From Acidimicrobiia bacterium (GTDB lineage: Bacteria > Actinomycetota > Acidimicrobiia > IMCC26256 > JAGNEX01), in the NCBI GenBank assembly GCA_020637365.1, contig JACJWE010000003.1:1-64000 (forward strand): a stretch of 64,000 nucleotides of DNA, given 5' to 3'. The position numbers were made by a program, and so were the translations under genes. The notes beneath the pieces were generated by a model, which was given only the letters and a program-made list of their open reading frames with translations, was not told the origin of the DNA and did no database searches. Positions 31,866-40,723 of this stretch are shown here, one piece after another (within the stretch, counting starts at the first letter, position 1; each line of letters starts with the position of its first letter).

Positions 31866-31890
31866 AACCATATGGGTTACCATATTGGTC
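31866..31890 (+). promoter_or_regulatory. Leaderless-type promoter and palindromic operator of mazEF
   Basis: Two adjacent palindromes (aaccatatgggtt 31866-31878, accatattggt 31879-31889) run up to the start codon. A TACCAT hexamer at 31878-31883 lies seven bases before ATG, the spacing expected of a -10 element for a leaderless transcript. Antitoxin autorepression through the palindromes is inferred. Confidence 0.55.
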
Positions 31891-32136
31891 ATGGCGCGAC
31901 GACAAGTTCTTGTACAACTCGACGATGAGCTAGTGGCTCGGCTCGATGCGCTCGCTTCCAAAACCGACACCAACCGATCCGAGCTCCTCCGGCGAGGCGC
32001 CCATGCCGTCCTGGCGGCCGAACAAACCGCTGCGGCCGACCGCGAACTCGTCGCCGCGTACACAACCAACCCCCCGGACCCCGACATCATCCTGTCCGCA
32101 CGGCGCCTAGCAGCTGAAACCGTGCCCGAGTGGTAG
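31891..32136 (+). CDS. MazE-type ribbon-helix-helix antitoxin
   Basis: 81 residues from ATG 31891: MARRQVLVQLDDELVARLDAL, then a helix TNRSELLRRGAHAVL, the ribbon-helix-helix fold used for operator binding, and a C-terminal tail ending VPEW that would wrap the toxin. The longer in-frame extension to 31774 is rejected because the operator lies there. It overlaps the toxin gene by seven bases. Confidence 0.85.
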   Translation: MARRQVLVQLDDELVARLDALASKTDTNRSELLRRGAHAVLAAEQTAAADRELVAAYTTNPPDPDIILSARRLAAETVPEW

Positions 32137-32453
32137 CACGCAACGACATCTTCTGGGCCGACCTCGGCCCCCCAGCGGGTCGCCGACCTATGTGCATCTT
32201 GACTCGCGACGCCGCAATCCCGGTCTTGACGTCGGTTACCTGCGTCCCGATCTCACGCACCATCCGAAGCATCAAATCAGAGGTACTGCTCGGCCCCGAA
32301 CACGGTCTGCCCGAACCTTGTGCCGCGCAGTGCGACAACATCGTCACCCTGCCCATCGGCTCTCTGGACAGCCGTCCGATTGGACGTCTGGACGACATCA
32401 CCCGCGCTCAGCTCGATCAAGCGATCCGCTACGCCCTCGACATCGTCTATTGA
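32130..32453 (+). CDS. MazF/PemK-family endoribonuclease toxin
   Basis: 107 residues from GTG 32130: VARNDIFWADLGPPAGRRPMCIL (beta-hairpin start typical of MazF), TRDAAIP, VTCVPISRTIRS, LPEPCAAQCDNIVTLP, and a final helix LDQAIRYALDIV. Predicted sequence-specific mRNA interferase, neutralised by the overlapping antitoxin. Intact, so the module may be functional. Confidence 0.88.
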   Translation: MVARNDIFWADLGPPAGRRPMCILTRDAAIPVLTSVTCVPISRTIRSIKSEVLLGPEHGLPEPCAAQCDNIVTLPIGSLDSRPIGRLDDITRAQLDQAIRYALDIVY

Positions 32454-32650
32454 CGCCAACACCAAACGAGAACAGACCACGTCTTCGACGATCGGCCTCG
32501 TAGCGGGCCGACAGACACCTCGGCTGTCGAAACGTAGAACGGCCGCCTCTTCCTCGACCTTCCCGGACGAGAGCAGAGTTGGCAACTCAACGGTGCATCG
32601 ATCTCAGGAGGTGCATTCCCGAGGAGCGGACCGCCCTGCCTTCCCAGTCC

Positions 32651-33262
32651 TTACCCGACCGCGATGTTGATGAGGGGCCAGAACGCAGCTTCGGAAATGA
32701 TTCGAGTGCCGCGCTGACGAGCCTTGACAGCCTTCCCCGAGAGTGTGTCGGGATCAGCGACGACGAGAAGATCCAGATCGCGGGTGACCGACGCACGGAC
32801 CTCCAGCCCCGCTTCGGCGGCAAGTCGCTGAGCGACCGCACGGGTGATCTGGCGGCCGTCGAGCGTGCTACGCAGAGTACCCGTGAAACATACGGACAGG
32901 CCCACGAGAGAGTCGAGGGTCGGTGCGGCCGCTGTCGGGACCGGCCGATGCCGTTGCGCGAGTTCGCGGTCGAGCAATGAGATCGGGAGCCCGAGGAGAG
33001 CGCTGACCCGCTCGACGTCAACCCGTTCGGCCGTGGTGACCACGCCATCAGCCTTTGCTGCCGCGACGAGGGTTCGCACATAGTCCTGGTGGGCCTGCTC
33101 GATGACGGATGGGGCCAGGCCCCACTCCTCGGCCGTCGCTGCTAAGACCTCGGCTTCGGCCTGCGTCAGGATTCGATCTTCAAGGGCTCGATCCAACAAG
33201 CCAAGGTACGCCGCAGTATTGGGATCGGTCGCACGGTCATCGAGTTGAGCAACGAGCCGCAT
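32651..33262 (-). CDS. TerB-like plus BRCT domain protein, probably a truncated exonuclease-type gene
   Basis: From ATG 33262: a helical segment LDRALEDRILTQAEAEVLA, a TerB-like helical region (VAAAKADGVVTTAERVDVER), then a BRCT domain LVGLSVCFTGTLRSTLDG to GTRIISEAAFWPLI, ending at 32651. This order is the C-terminal half of actinobacterial DnaQ-type 3'-5' exonuclease/BRCT proteins. The exonuclease domain (DExD motifs) is absent upstream: the frame stays open to 33637, but that part has no family features and runs antisense to the next gene. A 5'-truncated gene is likely; a stand-alone BRCT protein is possible. Confidence 0.65.
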   Translation of the reverse strand: MRLVAQLDDRATDPNTAAYLGLLDRALEDRILTQAEAEVLAATAEEWGLAPSVIEQAHQDYVRTLVAAAKADGVVTTAERVDVERVSALLGLPISLLDRELAQRHRPVPTAAAPTLDSLVGLSVCFTGTLRSTLDGRQITRAVAQRLAAEAGLEVRASVTRDLDLLVVADPDTLSGKAVKARQRGTRIISEAAFWPLINIAVG

Positions 33263-33537
33263 CAGATACGCGGCCTGATCAGCCACGTGTTCCTGAGGAG
33301 CCCCTCGGTTCCTCTGCCGCCCAGACGGCGGGATTTGGGGAAGTCGATAACGTCTCAGACACACACAGTTGCGGTGGGGTTTCAGAGCGTGCGACGCCCG
33401 ACCCCCGAAACGAGGTCGTCGCATGGCTTGATGTGGGAGCGTTGCATCGTCACGGCGCGGCACTCCCGTCCCGTTGGCGCCATATGTCACCCTCAATTTC
33501 AGGGGCCCTGTCAGCGGGCGGCCTCTACCATGGCGGG

Positions 33538-34356
33538 ATGCGTGTTCGGCTACCTGCTGGCGGGCGGCCTGGTCGTGACGTCGACCTCCACGAAGGCCCG
33601 CTAGCACCCCTCCCCCCAACCAGACAGCGACCGCCACTGGCAGCGTATGAACGGCAAGCGCTGGCGATCATCGTCCTCGTTCTGGTCGGGTTCATCGTGC
33701 ACGGCGTCGTCCACGATGTGGCGAGCACCGGGCAGTACGTGGTCACCATCATCCTGCTGGTCACCTTGGTTCTGGTCGTCCGAACCCGACCGATCCCCGA
33801 AGCGATCGTCTGGGCGGGCACCGCTGCCGCGATCGTGCACCTCAGCGGTGGGCTGATCCGAGTCGGCGACGGGGTCCTCTATAACGCATCGCTCGGCCCC
33901 GAAATCACCCAGTTCGACCACTTCGGCCATTCGCTCGGCACGCTCGTCGGAGCGCTGGTGATTTGGGAACTCGTCATCGGAGACGTTTACACGGCGACGG
34001 GTCGGCGCTCGCTGCTGACCGTCACGGTGCTGGCCGCGCTCGGCCTGGGAGCCCTCAACGAGACCATCGAATTCATCGCCACGCTCATACAAGACGGCAG
34101 CAACGTCGGCGGATACGAAAACACCGGATGGGACCTGGTCACCAACACGATCGCCGGCATCCTCGCTGGCCTCTTCATCGACCTCCGCCTCGCCCCTCCT
34201 CCACCCGACAACACCGAGGACACGAACGACCTGAAGCCGAACGACCTGAAGCCGACTGGCCACAACACCGACGACCCCGGCACATCAACAAACAGGACGA
34301 CCGACAACAGCACTCCCCCGTCCAAGCAGTCGGCGCATCCGGGGCCGTCGTCTTGA
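33538..34356 (+). CDS. DUF2238 (YjdF-like) multi-pass membrane protein
   Basis: ATG 33538 gives a basic N-terminus, then five to six TM segments. DUF2238 landmarks: FDHFGHSLGT, LGALNETIEFIA and NTGWDLVTNTIAGILAGLF, with conserved Asp/His/Asn/Glu lining the membrane core. A hydrophilic tail contains the duplicated heptapeptide NDLKPND/LKP. The upstream part of the open frame (33109-33537) has no support. Role unknown; intact. Overlaps the next gene by four bases. Confidence 0.68.
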   Translation: MRVRLPAGGRPGRDVDLHEGPLAPLPPTRQRPPLAAYERQALAIIVLVLVGFIVHGVVHDVASTGQYVVTIILLVTLVLVVRTRPIPEAIVWAGTAAAIVHLSGGLIRVGDGVLYNASLGPEITQFDHFGHSLGTLVGALVIWELVIGDVYTATGRRSLLTVTVLAALGLGALNETIEFIATLIQDGSNVGGYENTGWDLVTNTIAGILAGLFIDLRLAPPPPDNTEDTNDLKPNDLKPTGHNTDDPGTSTNRTTDNSTPPSKQSAHPGPSS

Positions 34357-35006
34357 AGAGAAACGCTGGCAGTGGCGACGGCCACGCGACGGGCGGCCGA
34401 CACCGTGTGACGACGGGCAAGCGGGCTGGTCGCCTGACGACGAGGGTGGGCGTCGGCGCGGTGATACTCGCCGTCGCCATCCTCATCGCCAGCGCCTTCA
34501 CCCCCGGATACGACCACCGTTACGACACCATCAGCCGGCTCGCCTCCCCCGGACAGCCCTGGGCATGGCTCGTGCGATCAGGTCTGGTCGTCTTCGGCGC
34601 GGCGACACTCAGCGCAGCCATCACTCCCCCACGCTCCGGAGCCAATCACCCTCGAGCAATCCGCAGACTGATCGCTCTGGCTGGCGCCGCGGCGATCGTC
34701 GCTGGGATCGCCCCAAAAGACCCTCCCGATGTGCCAGCAACGGCCATCAGCCAACTCCATGTCGCCGCCGCGGTCATCGGCGTCGCCGCCATCTTCACTG
34801 GCATGGTGCTGACCGCAGCGACAGGCCCCCAGCGTACCGACCGGCCCTGGTCAGCCGCAGCTGCTGCAGTCGTCGTGATCGCAGGCGCCGCCTTCCCCTT
34901 CGCCTGGGGCACCGCCGTCTACGGCATCCTCCAACGCGTCATCCTGCTTACCACCCTCGCCTGGCTGGTCAGAGCCGCCTACCGGCTCGACCGACCGAAG
35001 GCCTAA
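34353..35006 (+). CDS. DUF998 multi-pass membrane protein
   Basis: TTG 34353 overlaps the previous stop (TTGA); GTG 34408 is an alternative start. Six TM segments; DUF998 signature YDHRYDTISRLASPGQPWAW after the first TM, then VRSGLVVFGAATL, LHVAAAVIGVAAIF and VYGILQRVILLTTLAWLV. Intact. Cotranscription with the DUF2238 gene is likely from the overlap. Function unknown. Confidence 0.72.
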   Translation: MKRNAGSGDGHATGGRHRVTTGKRAGRLTTRVGVGAVILAVAILIASAFTPGYDHRYDTISRLASPGQPWAWLVRSGLVVFGAATLSAAITPPRSGANHPRAIRRLIALAGAAAIVAGIAPKDPPDVPATAISQLHVAAAVIGVAAIFTGMVLTAATGPQRTDRPWSAAAAAVVVIAGAAFPFAWGTAVYGILQRVILLTTLAWLVRAAYRLDRPKA

Positions 35007-35366
35007 ACCCGAGCCAGGTACTCCACGGATCGAGCCCGTTACTCCAGTAAATACCCCTCGGCGAGACGTGCTTACCAAGTCACGGACCCAGCTCCACGCT
35101 GCGGCGAACAGCGCCCTCAAAGGGGCCTTCGACCGTGCGGCGCCCTCGCGTAAAACATGCTTCTGCAAACGCTTTCTGCTCGAACGCTGCGAGAAGGTTC
35201 GCTCCACTGCAACGCCCCAACGGCGCTGGACTCGCAACACGGGGCAGCATGAAGACAGGACACCCCCGAAGGTTCCCGCCGATCCCGTGCTGCCGAGCTC
35301 GGGCGAGATTACGGCAATCGCGAACTATTCGATCGCTCGCCACCCCATTCACTACGCTTCAGCGCC
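35007..35366. other. Intergenic, 360 bases, no gene seen
   Basis: Small frames exist on both strands but none has a fold, a motif or a ribosome site. TACGCT eight bases before the next GTG (35367) could be a -10 element for an almost leaderless transcript. Confidence 0.4.
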
Positions 35367-36256
35367 GTGACTACACAGAACAACATAAAACGTACTTTGT
35401 GGTGGGTGCTCATCGGTCTACTCGCGGCAACCGTCGCGGCCGCATGCGGCGGCTCCAGCGACACGACCGAGACGGCCACCGCCAACGCAAGCAACACGAC
35501 GACTCAGAACGGCCAACAGCCCACGACAACCGTCGACACCGCCCTCGCCGGCAACAAGATCACCGGGACGATGCCCCAAGGCGGGGTCGTCATCACCACA
35601 CCACCCACCATTCTCTACGACGACTCCGCAGCCGCCCCGTTCTGGGACCCCGTCCCCGAAGGCATGGACCCCGCCGACTTCTCACCCAAATACCTCACCC
35701 GAGAAGAAATCACCAAATACGTCGCACTCCCCGACCCCGACCCAGCAGCCTGGAACATCCCCGAAAACGGCCCCACACCCGAATACGCCGCTCGCGTCCT
35801 CAACTACATCCAAGCACTCAGATCGGGTTTGGCGAAAGCTGCAGCGGATCTTGGCGCAGACAATCCTCGGGTTCGAGACAGTGCAGTCGCGCCATTCCGA
35901 AAAGCCATGATCGACAGTTTCCTCGACGGCATCGATCAAGACGCCAGCGACCATGTGGTCTTCTACGGCGAATGGAGCACTACCACCGATCTTCAGGTGC
36001 AGGAAGTGCAATTTCAGGAGGTCGGAGCGGGCGCTACCCCTGCATGTTTGTGCACATCACCAAGGCATCTGTTCGCGAGAGCGCAACGGAATACCGAGAC
36101 CAATGGGTGACCGTGATCCGCGATGGCGTAGTCAACTGGTTAAACCCCACTGGTTGGAGGGAGGAATTCACCGCCCCCAGCGACTGGCCGGACTTAGCCA
36201 GCATCTCCTGCGACTCATGGGGGACCAGTGACCCAAATCAAGCCAACTTGCCGTAG
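35367..36256 (+). CDS. Secreted lipoprotein, one frameshift near 36028
   Basis: GTG 35367: basic start, hydrophobic core and lipobox AAAC at ~27-30, then a Thr/Asn/Gln-rich linker. The body is alpha/beta (GNKITGTMPQGGVVITTPPT, YLTREEITKYVALPDPDP, a helix EYAARVLNYIQALRSGLAKAA). The frame ends at 36110, but the C-terminus reads on in another frame as PCMFVHITKASVRESATEYRD-type sequence to 36256. No family name. It overlaps the following secreted protein by 29 bases; the two are probably coexpressed envelope proteins. Confidence 0.68.
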
Positions 36257-37336
36257 GAAGACGATCAGGACGACCGGCACGCTCTTGATCCTGTTCTTGC
36301 TCACCCTGAGCGCGGTCGTAGCAGCGAACGTTGTTGGAGCCCATGAAGAGACTCCGAGCCTCCACCGCCAGGCGACCCCACCGCCGCGCAGCGACATCCA
36401 ACCAGAGCTACAGGTCGGCACCCGCGACGACAACCTCAATTGGGACCTCACGGGTTCGACTTCCGGCGGCGGGAACGGGAGCCAGCGGAACAATTCGACC
36501 TCTGGGCAGCAGACTTCGAACTCGAACAACGACGGCCAACAATCCGGGTCAGGAGGGCAAAACACGAACGTCGGCGCGCGACCAAAACACCACCCAAAAC
36601 CAGGCGACCACGCTGACAGCAGAACAAATCGCCTACGCCCAAGAACAACAACGCATCCAAGCCGAACAAAACTCTGGACACGAACACTCAACGACATCGC
36701 CTTCGACCAACCATGGGGCGTCATCGCACGACTATCAAACGACCCCAACTACACCGCCAACCGCATGCTCTACGACCTCAACCAAGACCTCCCCGACCTC
36801 TACGCCCTCGCCCGCGCCCACTGGGCACAACTCGACGCAACACCACCCGCCGCGGAACCCGTCTCCAACATCAACCCCGGTGGACCACCCCAAATCGTCC
36901 TCGACACCATCTGGAACTGGACCCACCAAACAACCGTCGCCACCCCCAACCCCCACGTCCAAGCAGGCAAAGGAATCCCAGGACTCCTCACCTACCTCGA
37001 AACCGGCATGAACCTCCACCTCAACGACACCATCACCTCACCAGCAGGCCCACTCCACATCACCGGCACAGCAACCCTCACCATCAACTGGGGCGACACG
37101 GCGAAACCCAAACCGGCATCACCACCCCCGGCGCCCCCTACCCCGACGGACAACTCACCCACCACTACCCCAACTCAGGCGACTACGACATCACCGTCAC
37201 CGCCAACTGGACCATCCACTACAACCTCGCAGGCACCATCGGCATCATCCCGCTCCAAACCACCGGCACCCTCCCAGCGTTCCCCGTCCGCGCCATACGA
37301 GCCGTCGCCCGCCCCGTCAACCAGCTCGATGGGTAA
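36228..37336 (+). CDS. Secreted protein with PKD-like C-terminal domain, frameshifted
   Basis: GTG 36228: signal peptide (TGTLLILFLLTLSAVVAANVVGA), a Ser/Asn/Gln/Gly-rich stretch, a helix in another frame (LTAEQIAYAQEQQRIQAEQN), then WTRTLNDIAFDQPWGVIARL to GPLHITGTATLTINWGDT. A last frame change gives a PKD-like strand set PDGQLTHHYPNSGDYDITVT and the stop at 37336. The first frame otherwise runs on to 37781 as low-complexity sequence that I reject. The H-Y...SG-Y-V/I-T-V-T pattern is characteristic of PKD folds. Surface role inferred. Confidence 0.6.
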
Positions 37337-37608
37337 ATCAATAGACCGAAACGCATCCCCAACGCGCCAACCATCCACCACCGCGGGCGTAGCGGTGCCG
37401 CCGCCAGGTAGACGAGCCCTCACCGTTCACACAAGATGCAGCAGCCCCCTTGAGCCTGCTTGTAGGTCGGGTCTGATCGCCGTCAGCCTCCGGCGTTTTG
37501 CTACAACGCAGCACGATCGTTACGGGCAGACGAGACCGGCGCGGCAGCGATGCAAGCATCCGGCGTCACCCGACCGCCACCCGGGTGCAGGCACTGACAC
37601 CTCGCGCT

Positions 37609-37875
37609 CTACCGGTAAGCATCTCTTCGATGGGCAATGTGGATCACGCGCACCACCACACGGTCATCCCAGATCCGGTAGATCACTCGAAACTCGCCGC
37701 GACGAGCCGAATATGAACCTTCTAGCGGGCCCCTCAGACGCTTTCCGACGCGATGCGGGTTTTCAGAAAGCGGCCCCTTGATGAACTCCTAACACGCAAT
37801 CGCGGCAGCCTCTGGCAGTCCGTCAGTCAGCGCCCGTTTCGCAGATGCGCTGACTTCAACGCGATACGGCGTCAC
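37609..37875 (-). pseudogene. RelE/ParE-family toxin with an in-frame TAG
   Basis: GTG 37875 overlaps the antitoxin stop (GTGA). One continuous frame reads TPYRVEVSASAKRAL, then TAG at codon 29, then EFIKGPLSENPHRVGKRLRG, SYSARRGEFRVIYRIWDD and VHIAHRRDAYR to a proper TAG at 37609. These are the RelE core, with the usual Arg/Tyr residues of the ribosome-dependent nuclease. The interrupted position follows a Cys in the last residues of a helix, where a Trp codon (TGG) would differ by one base. Dead toxin, or a sequencing error. Confidence 0.72.
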
Positions 37876-38156
37876 CGAGGCAAACGTCCGGTGGCCCGCA
37901 TCGCATGCTCGACGTCATCGAGAGTGAAAACCTCACCGCTATCCACATCGACCTCCGCTGCCAACAGATCACTCAGCAGCGCCTGATCGCTCAGGATCGC
38001 CAAAGTTTCCATGATCGAGTCGAAATCCTCGGCGCTCAACAGCACCGCAGCACGTCGCCCTCGGCGAGTGATCTCAATCCGCTCATGCGTCCGCACGGCA
38101 CCATCGACCAACTTCGACAGATTCGCTCGTACTTCGGCGAGAGGAAGCGCGTTCAT
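37872..38156 (-). CDS. Phd/YefM-family antitoxin
   Basis: ATG 38156 (MNALPLAEVRANLSKLVD) is chosen because it matches the family's usual first strand/helix; 38180 is an alternative. DNA-binding part to ~50 (ITRRGRRAAVLLSAEDFDSI), then an acidic C-terminal helix (LLAAEVDVDSGEVFTLDDVE) that would cover the RelE toxin. Its stop overlaps the toxin GTG. It is intact although the toxin reading frame is interrupted. Confidence 0.84.
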   Translation of the reverse strand: MNALPLAEVRANLSKLVDGAVRTHERIEITRRGRRAAVLLSAEDFDSIMETLAILSDQALLSDLLAAEVDVDSGEVFTLDDVEHAMRATGRLPR

Positions 38157-38191
38157 GTACAGAACTGTGGCGCTCCGCACCGCACTGGCTC

Positions 38192-38440
38192 TTGGACCGT
38201 CCGGGCGTCATCGAGCGGATCCACCGCCTTATCACCATCCGCCTCGCCGAAGACACACAACCCGTCACCGTCCACACCACTACCGGCCAAGCGACCAACA
38301 CCTTCGCCGTCCTTCCCCTGCTCGAACGAGATCGCGACGCCTTCACCAAAACCATCGAGCCGGGAACCATCGAGTCGGGAACCCTCACCCGCGACCCAAA
38401 CACACGCTCTTTCTCCCTAAACAGGAAGAAATCTGGTTGA
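38192..38440 (+). CDS. Small hypothetical protein
   Basis: 82 codons between the RelE module and VapBC: IERIHRLITIRLAEDTQPVTVHTTTGQATNTFAVLPLL, then an imperfect internal repeat (KTIEPGTIESGTL). The beta-rich middle looks protein-like, but there is no ribosome site and no family match that I recognise. Could be a truncated remnant. Confidence 0.25.
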   Translation: MDRPGVIERIHRLITIRLAEDTQPVTVHTTTGQATNTFAVLPLLERDRDAFTKTIEPGTIESGTLTRDPNTRSFSLNRKKSG

Positions 38441-38452
38441 TAATCTTCCTCG
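38441..38452 (+). promoter_or_regulatory. Leaderless-type -10 element of vapBC
   Basis: TAATCT (38441-38446) followed by six bases and the ATG at 38453; no Shine-Dalgarno lies in between. Same spacing as at other antitoxin genes of this island. Confidence 0.5.
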
Positions 38453-38704
38453 ATGGCTTTGAATATTAAAGACCAAGAGACCGACCGTCTCGCCCGCGAG
38501 CTCTCTGCCGCAACAGGACAGACGATCACCGTGGCCGTGCGCGAAGCGATCAAAGCCCAGCTTGCCGTTGTGCAACAGCGGAACCGCAGGGCTCAACGGA
38601 ACGTGCTGACCGATGTCATCGAACGAGGGCGGGCACGCGCATTCATCGACCACCGGTCAGCAAACGAAATCTTGGGTTACGACGATGACGGGCTTCCATC
38701 TTGA
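38453..38704 (+). CDS. VapB-type antitoxin (PSK/ribbon-helix-helix)
   Basis: 83 residues: MALNIKDQETDRLARELSAATGQTITVAVREAIKAQL is the typical VapB N-terminus used for operator binding; the tail ends FIDHRSANEILGYDDDGLPS, the toxin-binding segment with the usual EILGYD-G-LP end. Its TGA overlaps the TTG start of VapC. Confidence 0.88.
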   Translation: MALNIKDQETDRLARELSAATGQTITVAVREAIKAQLAVVQQRNRRAQRNVLTDVIERGRARAFIDHRSANEILGYDDDGLPS

Positions 38705-39090
38705 TCGCCGTCGATACCTCGTCACTGGTCTGCATCGTTTTCGGAGAACCCGACGCCCAACGCCACGCCCAAGTCCTCGCCGCCTCGCCAGCGCTCGTAT
38801 CCGCCGCCTCGGTCGTCGAAGCGACCATGGTGGTCGAAGCACGTCAAGGACCCGACGCCGCCCGCGACCTCGAACTCATCCTGGAAGAAGAGGTCGACCT
38901 GATCGTTCCGGTCGACGCGGAACACGCATCGGTTGCGATCTCGGCATGGAAACGCTTCGGCAAAGGCCGTCATCCAGCAGCGCTGAACTTCGGCGACTGC
39001 CTCGCATATGCGTCCGCCAGCATCGCCGATGTCCCACTGCTCTTCAAGGGCAACGATTTCTCTCAAACCGACATCAAAGGAGCGCTCTGA
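38701..39090 (+). CDS. VapC-type PIN-domain ribonuclease toxin
   Basis: 129 residues from TTG 38701: MIAVDTSSLVCIVFGEPDA (first Asp), SAASVVEATMVVEARQG (Glu), NFGDCLAYASA (third acidic residue) and VPLLFKGNDFSQTDI (last Asp). All acidic residues of the Mg-dependent PIN active site are present. Overlaps VapB; an intact and probably functional module. Confidence 0.9.
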   Translation: MIAVDTSSLVCIVFGEPDAQRHAQVLAASPALVSAASVVEATMVVEARQGPDAARDLELILEEEVDLIVPVDAEHASVAISAWKRFGKGRHPAALNFGDCLAYASASIADVPLLFKGNDFSQTDIKGAL

Positions 39091-39174
39091 CCTGCGCTTG
39101 CCACCCTTCAGAAAGCCGCAGCCGGTCACCAATTCGTGCTCAGCAAAAGCATCCGGCACGCGTGGGGTACGTAC

Positions 39175-39486
39175 ATGACTGACACTCTGACCGGACGTCT
39201 CAACTTCAGACTCGCTCCTGCACAAGAAGAGGCGCTCCGCCACGTTGCGGCGATCACCGGGCAAAGCTTGTCTGGGTTTGTGCTCTCTAGCGCGATCGAA
39301 CACGCTCAAGAAGTCCTCCAACGAACCAACGCTCTGGCCGTCTCCAACCGGGTTTTCGTGGCGTTCGTCTCGGCACTCGGCGAGCCGACCGAAGAGGTCC
39401 CCGAGCTCGCCGAACTGTTCGAAGGCACACCTCAGACATGTCCGGCGGTTCGCAGCCGACGTCAACGAGTCCGCGTCGGCCGCTGA
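39175..39486 (+). CDS. DUF1778 (TacA-like) antitoxin, no toxin partner seen
   Basis: ATG 39175: LTGRLNFRLAPAQEEALRHVAAITGQSLSGFVLSSAIEHA is the DUF1778 ribbon-helix-helix, followed by ALAVSNRVFVAFVSALGEPTEEVPEL. Such antitoxins normally precede a GNAT (TacT) toxin, but the downstream 400 bases encode no GNAT fold. The last ~15 codons look out of frame (the alternative reading continues to 39895). Orphan or decayed module. Confidence 0.72.
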   Translation: MTDTLTGRLNFRLAPAQEEALRHVAAITGQSLSGFVLSSAIEHAQEVLQRTNALAVSNRVFVAFVSALGEPTEEVPELAELFEGTPQTCPAVRSRRQRVRVGR

Positions 39487-39577
39487 CGCTCTCCAGCCCA
39501 GTTTCGTCACGACTTACCGCCGGGCGACGCTTCTCTTACCCCAATCATCGGTCCGGGTCACCATCGACGCCCACTAT

Positions 39578-39685
39578 CTCGGCGTTGCCGGGTGTCTCGG
39601 GGTTGGCGGCAGTCTTAGCGTCGACCGCAGTCTCGGATTTGGCGGCAATCTCGGGGTTGGGGGCAATCTCGAATTCGCTCACCAA
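39578..39685 (+). repeat. 18-base tandem repeat encoding an L-G-V-G-G-N hexapeptide
   Basis: Six consecutive 18-base units (39578, 39596, 39614, 39632, 39650, 39668) giving LGVAGC LGVGGS LSVDRS LGFGGN LGVGGN LEFAHQ in one frame. The frame is open from 39245 to 39895 but has no start or flanking fold that I can defend. The remaining part of 39487-39906 holds nothing else I can support. Confidence 0.6.
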
Positions 39686-39906
39686 CCCGCGTCGACTCAC
39701 CTCGGCGGAGAGATCATCGTCGAAACCAAATCAGCAGGTCGGCCCTCCGCAGTCGATCGAGCGCTTTGGCAGGCCAGATGTCGCCCGACGAGGATCTCGA
39801 AGTACACCACCGGCCTGGCCGCTCTCCGCCCCGATCTGCCGAGCAACCGCTGGCATCGGACGCTTGATCGCCACTTCGAGGTAACGAGGCCCTGAACTGG
39901 TCGGCC

Positions 39907-40337
39907 TTAGAAGAACTGGTCGATCAAGATCGCGTTGCCGTCGGGATCGGTCAAGGTGATGTGCGCGGGCCCGGTCGATCCAGCTTCATCAGTGACCGGT
40001 TCACCCAAATCGATCCCGCGTTCTTGCAGCGTCGCCTGGATCTCGCGAACGTCGGTGAACCGCTCTACGCGTTCCATGCGTGCTGTGAGGCCTGGGTTGA
40101 ACGTCAGAATGTTGCCTTCAAACATCCCATGAAACAGACCAATAGTCGTCTCACCGTTCTTGAGGATCAGATAGTTGTGCTCTTCAGCGCCACCGGTCGG
40201 GACGAAGCCAAGTGCCTCATAGAAGGCCTTCGACCGCGCCAGGTCTGCGACACTCAACGAGACGGAAAAGCCTCCAAGTTCCAGCTCCCCGGGCAGGTCC
40301 TTGAAACCTCCGGTATGACGGGCAGTTCTTCAAACAT
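39907..40337 (-). CDS. VOC-superfamily (glyoxalase/bleomycin-resistance) protein, one frameshift
   Basis: Start ATG 40337 (MFEELPVIPEV) after GAGGACG; a shift near 40310 joins it to LPGELELGGFSVSLSVADLARSKAFYEALGFVP. The second half has NYLILKNGETTIGLFHGMF and GPAHITLTDPDGNAILIDQFF. Single VOC module of ~140 residues, like many small metal-dependent lyase/dioxygenase or binding proteins; substrate unknown. The main frame alone begins at 40257. Confidence 0.8.
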
Positions 40338-40723
40338 CTCGTCCTCTTCGCGACGTGGACAACGCGGCGCTTCATGGTACGGCGTTCTAGCTGACAAGGG
40401 GTGGCTGCAGCGGGTCCAGAAATGCTGATGGACACCGGCACCCGCAACCCGACCAAGGCACACGCTGAAGGTTGCGGGGAACAGCCCGACATCCCGGTGC
40501 CGCCGAAGTCATGGCTGGCCCTTGCCCTCGGTCACGCTCCCCGCATGACGGCCAACGTTCTCAGGAGGTGGCGACGAGTATCGATCTGCGAAACGGCGTT
40601 GCCTGACGCCAGTCGCACGGACGGGACCTCCTCACTCCTCGCGTCGGAAGGGCGACCTTGAAGGCGCTGCAAGTGGCGATGCCGGGGCGTCGACAGGTGC
40701 GCCCTGCGTTTGAAACCGCCTAC
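40338..40723. other. 386 bases without a supportable gene
   Basis: Between the VOC start and the P450 stop. Frames are open on both strands but lack starts, family motifs or ribosome sites. No clear terminator. Confidence 0.4.

Noticed and set aside
33263..33637. N-terminal extension of the TerB-BRCT frame
   Set aside because: No exonuclease motifs, odd composition, and it runs into the divergent DUF2238 gene start.
37337..37781. Continuation of the PKD-like protein frame to 37781
   Set aside because: The PKD strands end in another frame at 37336; the rest is low complexity and overlaps the RelE gene.
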